Positions 10,877 through 22,972 are shown, counted from the first letter of the stretch. The stretch: DNA of 64,000 nt from Mucor racemosus (GCA_027405735.1 JAPEHQ010000002.1:496001-560000), one strand, 5' to 3'. A program made the numbers and translations. The notes: generated by a model not told the origin, from the letters alone.

Positions 10877-12363
10877 CTACGTTAAGAATACTTTGACATT
10901 AGGTTGATGCATTAGTCGCATTGGAGCACCCTTTTTCGATCTAGATCTTTCGATGTCTCCATATCTCTCCAAAAAGTCATCATATTTAACAGCCTTGACA
11001 TTCTTTTCATTACCAGCTTTTGAGCCTCGACAAGTTAACAAATACATATCTCGCAACAGTTCAAAATTAGTAGGGAAAACGATATCATACCATCCTGGCG
11101 GCAATAGATAAGTTGCACATGGTACCATAAGCCCCTTATACGCTGTTTGAACAAGAGGTGCATTGATACCTTCAATAGCATTGTTTAATGACGCATAGTC
11201 TGTAAGTACAAGTCGGTGTCCTGGAAAATAAGTGTTGAGAATCTCCATAAATTCAAATAATTTAGTTGGTATAAACTCTGGATATGTATAGTTTGGTGAT
11301 TTAGGTTTAATGAAACGTTGCATTTTGTGCCATAGTAAAGATCCTGATGTAAAAGGATGGTTTGGGGTATTATGCTTAGATGTTGCTTTTTTGCGTAATG
11401 TTAAATAACGTGAAATTAACTGGTCCTGAACAGGCTCGTAGATTTCGGTGTATGTTCGTTTCTCATCAATACAAACCATCCCCTGATGTGGTTTTAACGT
11501 ATCCAGATCATACCGAATGGCATCATGAGCAAAATGATTCTGAAATATGTTAATGTACATCATGTAAACATTCAAGTTAAACTTACAATCACTTCCATGC
11601 CTAAAAAGAAGCACTGCTCCGTCACTAATGTATTCCAATCAAATATACTCTGGTTCAACACTTGTACACAATCATGTTTTGGTCCATGCTTCATAAAAGA
11701 TGGGGATACCAGACGATTCGATAATTCAATCATATTGTACTGTGTTCTTTTATAAACAGAGGGTTCATATCGTTCAATGTAATCTAAAATATGTGGCATT
11801 AAGCGCCCATGACCTCCACCCATCTCATAAATAATCAAATCCTTGTGAGGATACAAGTTCAACTTGTATTCCGAAACCATATATTTTGCAATGGCATAAC
11901 CATACCAAGGCTAAGAACAAAAATCAACATAAATATAGAACCTTGAATACATTTATAGACACTATACCTTAAATAATTCGGTTAATGTATATCGTAATTG
12001 CTGAATATTATGGTGATTGATTCGTCCGTGAGACTTGGCTAAACGGCTCATATACTGGATATGGTCTTCTTCTTGTTCCATTTCTTCAATGTCTGCTAAA
12101 GGTGAAGTATTTGGCTTGGAATAAAAACCATATGCAGGATTAAATAATGAATCATCAATAAAGTCGCGCACTAGCATCTTTGTGTTGGTAGGTGGTTTTG
12201 CTAGTGATTCGGTATCTTTGCTGGTTTTTAGTGGAAAAGCTCTATGTATTTCTTCGGGAGGTGGTTGTTCGTTACCGGGCCACACAGATGTGAAGAAACC
12301 AGGTTTATATCTCTGACACAAAGATGTTGTATGCATCAAGCGTCTTGCTGTTAATCTATACAT
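10877..12363 (-). CDS. NDUFAF7: Mitochondrial SAM-dependent methyltransferase, NDUFAF7/MidA family
   Basis: Family members methylate an arginine of a respiratory complex I subunit during assembly in the mitochondrial matrix. Three exons (12363-11968, 11910-11587, 11539-10877) give 1383 nt or 460 aa. The N-terminus MYRLTARRLMHTTSLCQRYK is Arg-rich with no acidic residue, as in a mitochondrial presequence. The VRDFIDDSLFNPAYGFYSK block matches the family start, where the substrate-binding part begins with a GYY-like motif. IIYEMGGGHGRLMPHIL is the SAM-binding motif I (E-x-G-x-G-x-G), and a later LVLTDY block follows. The C-terminal half is divergent from animal NDUFAF7, so an NDUFAF7-like paralogue with another substrate is possible. 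Confidence 0.8.
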
Positions 12364-12583
12364 TATTAATAAGGGAATTTTATGCCATGAAAAGTATTAA
12401 AAAGGGAGAAATGAAATAGGGTTCATTTTTGGTATGATGTATAGGTTCGTGACAGCATGAGATATTGTATTCACACATGAAATGCGGTGAGTAAATTAAA
12501 AAAACAGGCAAATAAAAGGCGAGAATTGCGTCAAAATCTGGAGCTCCTTTTCCTTTATACTTAAATTACATTTATAATCAGAA
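12364..12583. promoter_or_regulatory. Shared divergent promoter region (methyltransferase / peroxiredoxin)
   Basis: Only about 220 bases separate the start codons of the minus-strand NDUFAF7-like gene and the plus-strand peroxiredoxin gene, so both core promoters must lie here. The leader just before the peroxiredoxin start is T/C-rich (CTCCTTTTCCTTTATAC). No specific factor site is assigned. Confidence 0.5.
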
Positions 12584-13361
12584 ATGGTGAGATATAGATG
12601 TGATTTTTTTTATAGCATTGAACTAACTCGTAACTTTTTATATGCATGTAGTCTATCAAAATTGGCGATATTGTAAGTTTTTTTAATTCAAATCAATCAT
12701 GTTGGGATATAAATATTCATTTCATATGCTATAGATTCCCGACGGTACTCTTCAATATGTTCCTTTTGATCCCAAGGAAGACATCACTGCCTGTCCTCGG
12801 TAAGTAATTATTTCGTATTGAACTTGAACATGTAAACTAATGGACATCTAATGTACTTAGTCCTATCCCATACAAGATCCATGAAAAATTGAAGGGAAAG
12901 AAGGCTGTCATCTTCGCCATTCCTGGTATGTAAAAGAAAAAGAGACAAATATGCCCAAAATTGATAAGTTGAAATACAACTCATTTTAATCAATATGTTA
13001 TATAGGCCCTTTTACTCCTGCTTGTTCTGAAACTCATGTTCCTGGATTTATCTCTGCTCATGATGCATTGAAGGCCAAGGGTGTCAGTGATGTTATTTGT
13101 ATCTCTGTTATGGATGGCTTTGTCATGAATGCATTTGCTAAAGCTTATAAAGCTGGTGATAAGGTTATCATGGCTGGTGATGGTAGTGCCATTTTCTCTG
13201 GCGCTTTAGGCCTTACTCAAGATTTGACCAAGAATGGCATGGGTATTCGTTCCAAGCGTTTCGCCATTGTCATTGATGATTTGGTCGTCAAGTATATTGG
13301 TGTTGAGCAAGCTCCAGGTGTTACTTCCTCTGGTGCTGAAGCCGTCTTGGCCAAATTGTAA
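12584..13361 (+). CDS. Peroxiredoxin, Prx5/PMP20 (Asp f 3-like) type
   Basis: It reduces hydrogen and alkyl peroxides with thiols as electron donor. Five exons: 12584-12586, 12652-12672, 12735-12799, 12861-12925 and 13006-13361, giving 510 nt or 169 aa, the usual size of this class. The first exon consists of the start codon alone (ATG|GTGAGA), spliced to TCTATCAAAATTGG; no other upstream Met restores the conserved SIKIGDIIPDG start. The peroxidatic cysteine lies in GPFTPACSETHVPGF (P-x3-T-x2-C), and the resolving Cys pattern is that of atypical Prx5-like enzymes. The C-terminus AEAVLAKL could act as a weak PTS1-like signal (AKL is a known variant of SKL), which would fit a PMP20-like peroxisomal location; this is inference. 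The exon codons are clearly G/C-richer than the surroundings, suggesting high expression. Confidence 0.93.
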
Positions 13362-15110
13362 AATTATACAAATATGTAAAATATAATAAAATTGATTAAA
13401 AATACCACCCTAAAAAAAATATACCTCATCTATATTTTATACGGGACCTGAAAGCGTAATTTTTCCCAAATTCGACTCACTTCTCGTAATGGGGGCAGTT
13501 TCAGCCAATAAATACCCCAATTTCGCTATTTGGCTTTAAAACCACAATTTAAGCAAATGAAATATCTAGGAGTTCACTATTTGGATTTTGATCTATCTAA
13601 CGAGGCTCATTATAACCACCTAGTGAACCAATTGAACGCAGGCTCCTTATTACTTGAAAAATGTACAGCGTATTATGCAACTTATTCCTGAAAATATTCC
13701 TATTTCACGAAAGACTCGAAAAGATTTAAAATTCACTGTATTTTCCTTGAAAACTGAGTCTCTTTTTATTCCTGCTCTATTTTTTTTTTCACTAAATAAC
13801 ACCAAGAAAAAATTATATGCCAATGTACCTGAGATGCTCAACTTTAATCCGAAAATGAGTATCCGAAAATATCCTAATTTTTGCAGTTGATATTACTTTT
13901 TTAGTGCTAATGTTTCAGATTTTTACAGATATTTCAGGGCCAAAAACCAAAACTTTGAGGCTTCATATCTCTACAAAAAAATAAGCTATACTAACAATTT
14001 TTAATAATGAAACTTACTTGTTTTAAGAGCTCTATAACATATTATAATATAAAAAAATTCTGGGCACTTTTCTTTTTTTTTTCTTTTTTTTTGACATTTT
14101 TGTAGTAGATTTCAAAATATTCGTTAAATTGAGCACCATTTTGCTTACATTTATGTCATCAACCTCATTGAATTCTCTAAGGCTCAATTTAGTTTTTTTA
14201 AAAATATTAATTTTTCGTGAAGATATCCTCAAAATATGTACAAAGAAATACCTTTGTTTCTAGCTTCAATTTTTCCCCTGCATACCCTCATCCCAAATTC
14301 TGAATTCCAAAAACATTTGACAAAAACCTCGTTTCCTCTACGAAAAATGCCGCTAAAAAGTTCAAAAATAGCTTGATAGATAGATAATCTTGCTGTGGAT
14401 CGTTTCCATTACTTATATTTGAAATATGCTTATAAAAAGTAATGTATACCTTCAAAAAACCTTCAAAATTTCAATTGTATTTTATGCAGAATTTAATGTA
14501 AAACATTCATCTAAATTTTGTTTTAATGGATGTAGAGTTCAAGACTGTACAAAAACCATTCAATACCCTAGTTCAACTTATTTTGCCGTTCATGAGTTAT
14601 TAAAAAAACTTATTTTTTTTTATCATTTCGGATCGATTTTACAGATTGATTTTGGAACTCAGTTATCTGTTATCATAGCGTTAAGCTAGGGTGTGAACTA
14701 TTATGTTGATTATCTCGACAAAAAATCAATATTTTTCGCTGAAACAAAAAATGCAGAGTAGCTTTCAGTTGGGTTTATCTTATGATGACAAAAAATTAGC
14801 ACATTATTTTTGATACTCAATTTTTTACAATCGATTTCTGGCCAACTTTAGTTAATATTGGCCAGTGCCCTTATATTCTGGTATTAGCTCTCTTATTTTT
14901 AAACATATATCAATGGTTCATAGAGGGAAAATACATTGCCTTTAAAAATTTGATGTGATTCGACTCAATATTGGGTGAAAAATTCGAAAACCATCTGAAG
15001 ACTAATTAAAACCGTCTGAAATTATTCAAAACTTACTTCACAACAGAAACCCTGTCTTGACAAATTTCAATCCTGATAACTTCCAACTTTATATGAAAAT
15101 AGGTACACAT
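13362..15110. repeat. Decayed repeat family B (plus orientation)
   Basis: 13,650-14,300 aligns in inverted orientation with about 63,290-63,720, and the part from 14,020 to 14,260 also aligns directly with 16,925-17,190. Shared landmarks include ATTCGTTAAATTGAGCA (near 14,125 and 17,040) and the stretch around GAGATATCCTCAAAA-like bases. The 78-codon frame at 13,654-13,890 has stops in the other copy and shows no domain, so I do not call a gene. This is an old unclassified transposon. Confidence 0.6.
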
Positions 15111-15633
15111 CTTTGAAACCATAATTTTTTAGGACAACTTCCACCACCTACTGTGTGTTGAGTGTTGAGGAAATCATTTCCAAAATGCACGTATAGCTTG
15201 CTGCTAACGTTCGCAAAATGACCGAGCCCAAGCGAGCCCAAGCAATTTCAGCAAGCATTTGCCGAGCCTAAAATATTTGAAAGTTACTCAAGCAAGCCCA
15301 AACCTAAGCAACGTGTAATGAGTCAAACATTTCAGTTTCATTCATGCAAAACCTTGCCTCCTCATTCCTTATATAAATACTACAAGGAAATCATTACATG
15401 ATTCCTTGTAGATTTATCTGTCTTTTTACACTCCCTTTACTTTTATTTATTCACTAATAAATATCTAATTTACAAATAAGAACACCAACCTTCATCAATC
15501 CAGTGATCACCAATTTATAATAGCAAGAATAATATCTATAAGCATATTATCCACCTTTGTTGTTAGTCCAAAATTATAGATCATTACACAACGGCTCGTC
15601 GAGCAGTTGCATATCGAGAATTCTCAGTTTTGA

Positions 15634-15664
<31 letters not shown>

Positions 15665-16199
15665 AATCAAGCAAGTCGAGCAGGAGCATATAAACAAGCG
15701 AGCAAATCCGAGTGCAAGCGCAAGCATGGTGCTATATATTTTCAGCGTGATATTGGTTCAAAATGTGATGAATTTTGACATTTTTAAAGTTAAAATTACG
15801 TAAATTGAATAAATTTTCCCTCTGTTACATGCTTGCTTACTTGATTTGAAAGCAGTCAAGCAAGCAGGTCTACACGCAAGCAAGCCTATTTCACTTTGAA
15901 GCAATTCGAGCAAGCATACAAGCAAGCTTTCAATGTTTTCGTTGAGCGACAAGCAGGAAATTGCTAAAAAAATTTAATCAAGCAAGCCAAAGCAAGTAAT
16001 AACCTGAAAAAAGCGCAGTTCAAGGGAGCCCAAGCATAGGGCTCGATCGCTTGCTTATGCTCGCATAACTTGATTGCGATCGCTACTTGCTGCGCACTTT
16101 TATTGAAAACAATTGAAAACATGATGTCAATAAATACTGAATCAATTAAGCTGCCATTCTGAATGGACATAGATATGAGTGGATTCTACAAGCATTTTA
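15111..16199. repeat. CAAG/AAGC-rich degenerate array with an LTR-like core
   Basis: From about 15,225 to 16,080 the tetramer CAAG/AAGC (or its complement CTTG/GCTT) recurs dozens of times, in places as perfect tandem units and elsewhere as scattered copies in sequences such as GAGCAAGC and AGCCCAAGC. Near 15,370 a TATATAAATAC box is followed directly by the imperfect inverted repeat CTACAAGGAAATCA..TGATTCCTTGTAG, and AATAAATAT follows near 15,460. That order (TATA box, hairpin, polyadenylation signal) is typical of an LTR, but I could not find matching ends or a target duplication. No gene is supported; the Gln-Ala-Ser-Lys-rich frames are products of the repeat. Confidence 0.5.
15634..15661 (+). 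repeat. Tandem (AAGC)7 microsatellite
   Basis: Seven perfect AAGC units in a row, the purest part of the CAAG-rich region. Confidence 0.95.
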
Positions 16200-16426
16200 G
16201 AAATCAGCATCCATGGGTCACAGTGCATCTGGTAAGTTCCAACAACAAGTTTTCACCAGCTATTTATGACCACTACTAGGGATAGTAAGGTCATTATTTT
16301 TTGCTGAATATGTATCCAAATGAGCTCCCGTTTCAATGTTAGAAACGTCTAGTATTGATCTACAGAATCACGAAAATTCAGCTTCCCCAAATTGCTGTAG
16401 AAGTAGGAAAATGAAAACGCGCAATT
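16200..16426 (+). repeat. Repeat family E fragment
   Basis: It starts at CAGCATCCATGGGTCA and aligns with 32,345-32,520 and 56,430-56,610. Its right part (CAGCTTCCCCAAATTGCTGT.., 16,380-16,426) also aligns in inverted orientation with 51,337-51,420. It is noncoding. Confidence 0.65.
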
Positions 16427-16431
16427 ATTTA

Positions 16432-16659
16432 TGTGGGTTTTTGCCTATTATTTATGTTAAATCTCATTTCAATCCTATATTGAACCTGACATCCAAATGG
16501 AATTGAAATGGTATAAATACTTTGAGAATCCAGGACCTGATGGCTCCTGGCTTCCTTTTTTAACTTAATAATAAAGACCCTACGTTCTCCGTGATATAAT
16601 CACTTGTAGTCTTTATTTTATTTGTATTGGAAATAATTGTTATCTATATATAACTCTCA
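16432..16659 (+). mobile_element. Short solo LTR, family c (228 bp), TSD ATTTA
   Basis: It begins TGTGGGTTTTTGCC, ends TATAACTCTCA and is flanked by ATTTA on both sides (16,427-16,431 and 16,660-16,664). Inside are TATAAATAC (near 16,512), the inverted pair CCAGGACC..GGCTCCTGG and AATAAAG. It splits families E and C at a junction that is intact, without this insertion, near 51,336 on the other strand, which confirms the ends. Confidence 0.88.
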
Positions 16660-16664
16660 ATTTA

Positions 16665-16860
16665 AACTATTTTGTATGGGTTGTTTTAGATATTCTTTGA
16701 AAACTTTAATAAAGTCAAATAATGGTTTAAAATTAAATTTTAAAATTGCATATAATGTGCAGTAAATGCACAAATACTATATTTTTATTTCATTAACGAA
16801 CAGTTGTTTTTGAAGGAATAAAGCATAACTTTCAAACAGAAACCTGCCTTCCTCTGCTTG
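16665..16860 (-). repeat. Repeat family C, relic of an unknown coding sequence
   Basis: Minus-strand translation gives a stretch ending ..KFNFKPLFDFIKVFKEYLKQ, then a short tail and stop, with one internal TAG. The direct counterpart at 51,060-51,258 translates to ..KCNFKPLFDNIKAFKKYLKQ, tail and stop. Similarity is retained at the protein level across both decayed copies, so the ancestor probably encoded a protein whose C-terminus this is. The family is not recognised. Confidence 0.5.
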
Positions 16861-17270
16861 AAAGAATTAAAAACTTGGAGCCTTAATATCTTTGCAAAAA
16901 ATTATGATATACTAACACTTTCTAATAATAAAACTTACTTGTTTTGAAGTGCTCTGTAATATATTTCAGTATAAAAAAATTCTGAGCATTTTTATTTTTT
17001 TCTTCATTTTTTTGACATTTTTATAGTAAATTTCAAAATATTCGTTAAATTGAGCAACTTTTTTTTTTTCTTTACATTCATGTCGTCAATCTCGTTGAGC
17101 TCTCTTGGACCCAATTTAGTCTATTTCAAAATATTGAGTTTTTATGGAGATATCCTCGAAAATGTATATAAAGAGATACATGCAAAAAAAGTAGTGGCTC
17201 AATTATAGGGTTAAAATTTTACAACCAATTTCAGATCAATTTTGGGCTAATACTGAACAAGACCTCTGTA
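16861..17270 (+). repeat. Decayed repeat family B fragment
   Basis: It aligns directly with 13,960-14,260 and in inverted orientation with 62,200-62,310 and 63,300-63,480, including the shared ACTTACTTGTTTT and GACATTTTTATAGTA-like stretches. It is noncoding. Confidence 0.6.
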
Positions 17271-17407
17271 ATATATGGTCAAGTCCACCAAACCATTATA
17301 ATCATCAGACTAAAACGTATGTTCTTGAGAAGGCTATCTTTTTTATTTAAATAGTATTAGCTTCTAAACCTTTTATTTTTTTTTACATTTATATAATATT
17401 TTAACAT

Positions 17408-20400
17408 TTATTCTTCGTCAGTATCCATTGATTCATTTTGTTGCTCCAAAGAGAGTTTCTCAGCCTCTTCGACTTGTAATGACTTCAATTGTTCTTGACT
17501 TTTTTTATACACCAATTGACCCATTTCCTCCACATTTGCGATTTCAATTACATTTTCAATACTGCCAGCTTGACGTTCTGAAGGATACTTTTCGTTATCT
17601 ACAAGTTGTAAGATACAAGGTCTATTGTTTAATTGCTTCATAACAGGTTCCAATTCATAACTGTTTTCGAATAATGCCTTGTTGCAGAACACATAGAGAC
17701 CAAACTTTGCACGAGACATTGCTACAATTAAACGACGAATATCACGAATATGGCCTACAGCCTTTGTTCTGACAAGGGATAATAAGACATCTATAAAGTT
17801 CGGTGTGGTTAGTAGAGTTCAAAGATACATAACACTATTAAGCACTTACAATCATTTTGCTGTCCTTGATATTTATCAACTGTGTCAATAGTAGCAGGAG
17901 CTCCGAAATATGAATTCCATGCACATCTACGCTCTAAAACATCCTTGATCAATGCTTTTTGTCCATTATAAGTGGTCAATATAGATATTTTTTCTGCTGG
18001 ATAACCAGAAAGGCGCATGTACTGATAAACAGCAACGATATATTCTGCTTCTCCCAAATTTTGATAAAAGTAAGGTACAGGTTCAGTTTCTCCTTGACCT
18101 TGATATTCTGCGACGTTGATCATTTGGTAATCATAAGCAAATCCTGCATTAGCCTTGGTGTAAGGACCTTCAATAACCTTGGGTAAGTTTTGTAAATCTT
18201 GGTAACGCCAGTTGTAAAGGTCAGCAATAGATGGACGAGCACGGCCTTGCTTATCTAATTGTAAAGTAGGAACACCCAAGCGAACAAAACGAGTAAACAT
18301 GCTCTGTTCCAAATTACAGAATTGTTGGAAAGCAGAGTTTTTGATAACTGGTGGAAGTTGATGATGATCACCAATCAACATGACACGCTTCAAAAGGTTT
18401 TGACCATCTTTAGGTTCTTGCAATAATAATGGGATGAATGTTTCTACTTCCAATATTTGAGCTGCTTCTTCGATAATAATGTTCTCGTACTTGAAGCCGA
18501 GTTTTACCAGTTCACGTCTCTTTAAAGCAGCATGAGTGCAGGTCATGGCAACGATTTTGGCTTCTTTTGTCACCAAGTAATTAGCACGATCATAACCAGA
18601 TTTCAATAATTCAAAAGGTCTAATTTCTTCCAATTGTGTGAAAATGCCTTGTAAATGTCTAAAGCAACCAGAGGCTGACTCAATGGCTTCTGCAGGACTC
18701 ATTTTATCAGTGAAAATAGGTGTAGGTGCGTTAGCAAAATACTCGGCAAATGGGAATGCATCACGAACTTCTTGAACTGATTCAGATTTAGCTGTGGTAT
18801 CTTTGAAAGATTCCCAACGAGGCAATACATGAATGTTGAAGAAATAATCAGCAGTTTCACAAGTAGAACCATGCTCACCAGGCACAGAAAGAGACTGTGA
18901 TAATCGACCTACTTGTTGTAAAAGTAAAATACGACGCTCTAACGCAGCAGACACACGGCCGTATTTACTAAAGCTAACATTAGCGTCCAATTCTTGCTCA
19001 CCATGACCAAGACGAACGAGATGCCTAGGATCGACATCCAAGTCTGTTATTTTGCTGAAAATTTGATTCAAGGCTTGATTACTGTGAGTAACGATCAAAG
19101 TATGTTGTTCAGGGTGATTGTGATAGAGATTAGCAATGGTTTGAACAGCAATGTCGGTCTTGCCGGTGCCAGGAGGACCCACAACCAAGGTTAAACCGTG
19201 ATTCAAACCAGAGTAAATAGATTCAGCTTGGATAGGTGTAAATCTGGTTTGGTTTTTCTTGGGAATGTCTTGAGGATAAGGGCCCATATTAGGTAATTTG
19301 TAGGACGATACTTCGAGAGTCTCTGGTTTGGTAATTTGTTGTTTAGATTTCTTTGATTTTTTGGTAGGTTTACTATCTTGGTCCATTGGATCATCTAATA
19401 ATGTGATGGTATATGGAGGTGCCAAAGGCTCTTGACCTGTAATTTGTAAATTCTTGCCTTCGAAGCAAGTCTTTAAATGCTCAAAATCAATAAATGTATC
19501 GCAAAGATTCACTTTGTGTTCACGGTTAGGCATCTTTTTGTAGTTGGCACTAGCAGGATCACCATAACCCAAAAAGACTTTTTGGAGCCAATCAGGTACG
19601 ACTAAATCGCTTTGCATTATATCTCGGATAGTTTCTAATACTGATTTGAAGTTGTTTTCTTGAGGCTTTCTACGAACGAGGATATTGAAAGTTTGGTGGA
19701 TATCTCCAGCTTGTTTATTATTGAATTTATCCATATCCAATTTATATTGATTGGCGTCCATTTCAACTCGAATAGTGCGACGAGATCCCTTCCATTTGGC
19801 TTGCTTTTCTTCAGGTGTAGATTGAGAAATTTCATCGATAGCACGACCTAATATAAAGTGATTAGGAATGTATGCACATTATGCTGGAAAATATCTTACC
19901 ATCACTTCCAATAATATCCATAATTTCGCAACCACGGATATGTTTTATACCGTAATGTTGTTTGAAATCTTCATCGTCATTTAATTTGTTTGATGATTGT
20001 TCAGTAGCCTCGATAGTCAATAAAAACAAGACATCATGCTTGCGTAAATTATCCCATTCATTGCGAATATTCTTTGCAAATTTATGAATATCATAACCAA
20101 CATCAGCCCTAACTCGAGAGGGTTTAGTTTCTCCAAGATTAGCTTCTCCAACATCGACAATATTGAATTCTTGAATAGGTACAGCCATACGAGCCCATCC
20201 TGCAAATTCAGTTTTACGATCAGGATATGTCAATCTAGGTGAAATACGCTTTACAACATCTTCAATATCTTGTCTAATTTCGTAAGAGCTTTCCAATCTA
20301 AACAAAATGAAATTTCTAAGCAAATAATCGAAAAGTGTCAAAAATTGAAGGTTTAATTTAGGCAAAGCTAAAGGGCGATCACCAGCGTAGAATTGTGTCG

Positions 20401-21960
20401 ATACTAGATTGTCATCAAAAAGTGTATTTTCATCAGGATACAAAGGCTGATTATTGATCTTTTCAATTTGACTTGCTCTCTTTTGATATTTTGATACAAG
20501 TATATTGATCAAGAAGTCTTTGGTGTCAATACCGATAGTAATGTCTAACGGTGCACTACGAAGATTCAATAAATTACAAAGGCGAGTCAAGACATCTTCA
20601 GATAAAGGTTGTAAATGCCATAAAAGATCTTGGCGAGTTTCGATGGATGCTAAATTGGCTAATGGTAATTCCTTAATCTCTTCTCTAAAGTGACGGAATG
20701 CTACATGCTAAAAAGAGATTATGTATTAGCAACTATTTCAAGGTCAATGATGATCGTTCCTACTTGTAGTTTAATCAATTGTTGACAGTGGGCTTCAGTC
20801 ATTTCAAGATCTGTCAATGCAACACCAGTTTGATCATTGATTTCAAATTTAGAGTAAAATTCGAGTCTTGATAATAATTTCTTTACAAGATCTACATCTC
20901 TATCTTCTCTACGCATAAAAGGTGCCATTTGGGATAATACAACAATTTCATGATCATCTAATAAAGTATTGAAGAATCGACGAGTTGGCAACTGAGCCTC
21001 CAAATCAATAAAGAGTTCTAAATAACGTTCACTAATCTTGATCAATTCTTGATCGACTGCATATAAAATGTTAACAAATCCCCTTTTTCTTTACAATCAA
21101 AATTCTTGGATTTTACCTTCTCCTTCTGCAGGGATTTTGTATAATAAATCAACATAGTTTCTCATGATATTACTCAATAAATCTCTTTCAAATTCCATTT
21201 GCTTTCTCACTTCCTCGCTAGCGGCAACCATCTTTTTGTTGCTGGAATTCCATAACTTTACAAGAGCAGGATAATCACTAAACAACTTTTCTCTCTTTCC
21301 TTGATGAGCCAAATGACTCCAAATACCAACTGACACTAATTTCAAACATTCTGTACGAACAAAGCTATTTTCAAAGCTTTGAAAGCATTGGATCAAAAAG
21401 ACTAATACCTGTCTACGTAAAAGTAATGGCAATTGATTGTCAGCCATCAACTGAATAACACGTTGAAAGAAACTAGTGAACTTGCTAGCATCAGAGTCAA
21501 ACGCGTCTACAAAAATCAATGATTACTAACTTGTAGAGTAATTATTAACACAATTTAACGTACCCCAAAGTGAGATATTTTGACGAGCTTTTTCATTGAC
21601 CATTAAGCAAATGGTCAAGACATGATTTAATGATGCATTTTCATCATAATTAGGCCATAAAAACTGGTAAGCAATGTGATTAGTCTTTCTTCTTTACTAT
21701 TTAGTATCTACCAAATTTACCTTTTCCAAATATTGACAGTATTCCAACAATAATAATTTACGAGAACTGAATAAAGATGGCTCCAATTCATTCTTGAATA
21801 TATCTTCTACAACCTGAGGATTCCAATTACTAAAATGTTTCTCGGCAATTTGAGCAATAGAATCAGACTGAATATCAGCCAAAGTCAAATTGCTGCGCTG
21901 TCTGCTAGACGAAGCTTCACTAGGTGCAGCGTGAAGTGGTAAGGTCGTCTTTTGGAACAT
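17408..21960 (-). CDS. AQR: Intron-binding spliceosomal RNA helicase Aquarius/Cwf11
   Basis: This SF1 (Upf1-like) helicase binds the intron upstream of the branch point in the active spliceosome. Seven exons: 21960-21721, 21663-21564, 21506-21117, 21056-20764, 20707-19900, 19847-17850 and 17790-17408, giving 4212 nt or 1403 aa, similar to human AQR. The N-terminal armadillo-like region starts around ADIQSDSIAQIAEKHFSNW. The conserved block LPTRRFFNTLLDDHE is near residue 260. Helicase motifs follow: I GPPGTGKTDIAVQ, II IIIEEAAQILEVET (DEAA type), III IGDHHQLPPVIKN, IV-V FYQNLGEAEYIVAVY and ILTTYNGQK, and VI VAMSRAKFGLYVF. The start at 21960 (MFQKTT) keeps the family N-terminus; in-frame Met codons up to 22077 are possible but add unrelated residues. 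The C-terminus is a short acidic tail, shorter than the human one. Confidence 0.96.
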
Positions 21961-22101
21961 GTTAACTATAAAGAGAAGAAGCAAATTTTCTTCTAATCTA
22001 GGCATTTTGGCAACCAAAAGCAATCTACGGTGACTGTCTGTACTTGGTCCTTCAAACCCGGACATGGTACATTTCAAAGCATTTTCGTCTCTTTATTTAT
22101 C
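21961..22101. promoter_or_regulatory. Compact divergent promoter of AQR and TAF13
   Basis: The start codons of the two divergent genes are about 141 bases apart. The shared region is unlikely to hold two independent full promoters, so co-regulation of a splicing factor and a TFIID subunit is possible but not shown. Confidence 0.45.
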
Positions 22102-22592
22102 ATGAGTGATTCAAAAGAAGCAAAAGAGTTGAAAGAACGTGAGCCAGGAATTGGGCCTGGAAGAAGAAAGACGGTTCGTAAGGGCATGTTCTCAAGAGAC
22201 TGTAAGTATGATGGTATATATAAATTTGATCATCAACTCATAATTTATGATTTAGTAAAACTTTTAATGTATGGATTTGGAGATGTTGCTAATCCTGCAG
22301 CTGATTCAATTGCTGTTATGGATGATCTTGTCATTGACTATATTACAGAAATGGTAAGACAATATATAAATATTATATGATAAGCATGATTTAACGATTT
22401 ACATAGTGTCAAAAAGCATCCGGAGTAGCAGAAAATCGGGGTAAAGTTCGTGTAGAAGACTTCAAGTTTGTTTTACGAAAAGATGCAAAGAAACTTGCTC
22501 GTGTTGAAGAACTATTGTACATGAGTGAAGATATTCGTAGAGCTAAACAATTGTTTGAAGAGAAAGAAATGGAGGCAGAAGATGCTGTGTAA
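22102..22592 (+). CDS. TAF13: TFIID subunit TAF13
   Basis: A histone-fold subunit of the general transcription factor TFIID; it pairs with TAF11 in the nucleus. Three exons (22102-22201, 22256-22353, 22407-22592) give 384 nt or 127 aa, the usual length. After a charged N-terminus with a basic RRKTVRKGMFSRD stretch, the histone fold reads LLMYGFGDVANPAADSIAVM and DDLVIDYITEM. It is followed by the RVEDFKFVLRKDAKKLARVEELL helix, typical of TAF13. Both introns are short (54 and 53 nt) with GTAAG donors. Confidence 0.95.
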
Positions 22593-22972
22593 ATAATGTA
22601 CATTTTATACCAAAACAATAAAAAAAATGGAGATATAATCCGCCAAATCTAGCAACAAAATACGATGCTAATTTTCAAAGAATTTTTTAAGGGCATGTGG
22701 AATCAAAATTCATCAAGCTATATTATAGCGAAAAATGAGATTTATATGCTGCATCTTCTTGTCATGTTTTTTGTTTTGATGTTTAAATGTAAAAAATTGA
22801 GCTCTCTGTAGTTTAGTCTACACGCAATTTCTTTCCTGCATTAATCTATCTTGAGCGGTTTATGATATTTAAATTGCTGTTCAGTTTTGGGCAAAAGCAT
22901 TTATAGAAATATATTTGCAATTCATCAAGACAACACTTTTTAAAAGAAATTCGGTTTTATACTACATTCTCT
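22593..22972. other. Convergent intergenic region, no gene
   Basis: It lies between the stops of TAF13 (+) and PEX2 (-) and should contain both 3' untranslated regions; AATAAAAAAAATGG near 22,616 is a plausible polyadenylation region for TAF13. Nothing else seen. Confidence 0.5.

Noticed and set aside
13654..13890. 78-codon frame after the peroxiredoxin gene
   Set aside because: Located in decayed repeat family B; the inverted copy near 63,600 does not keep it open.
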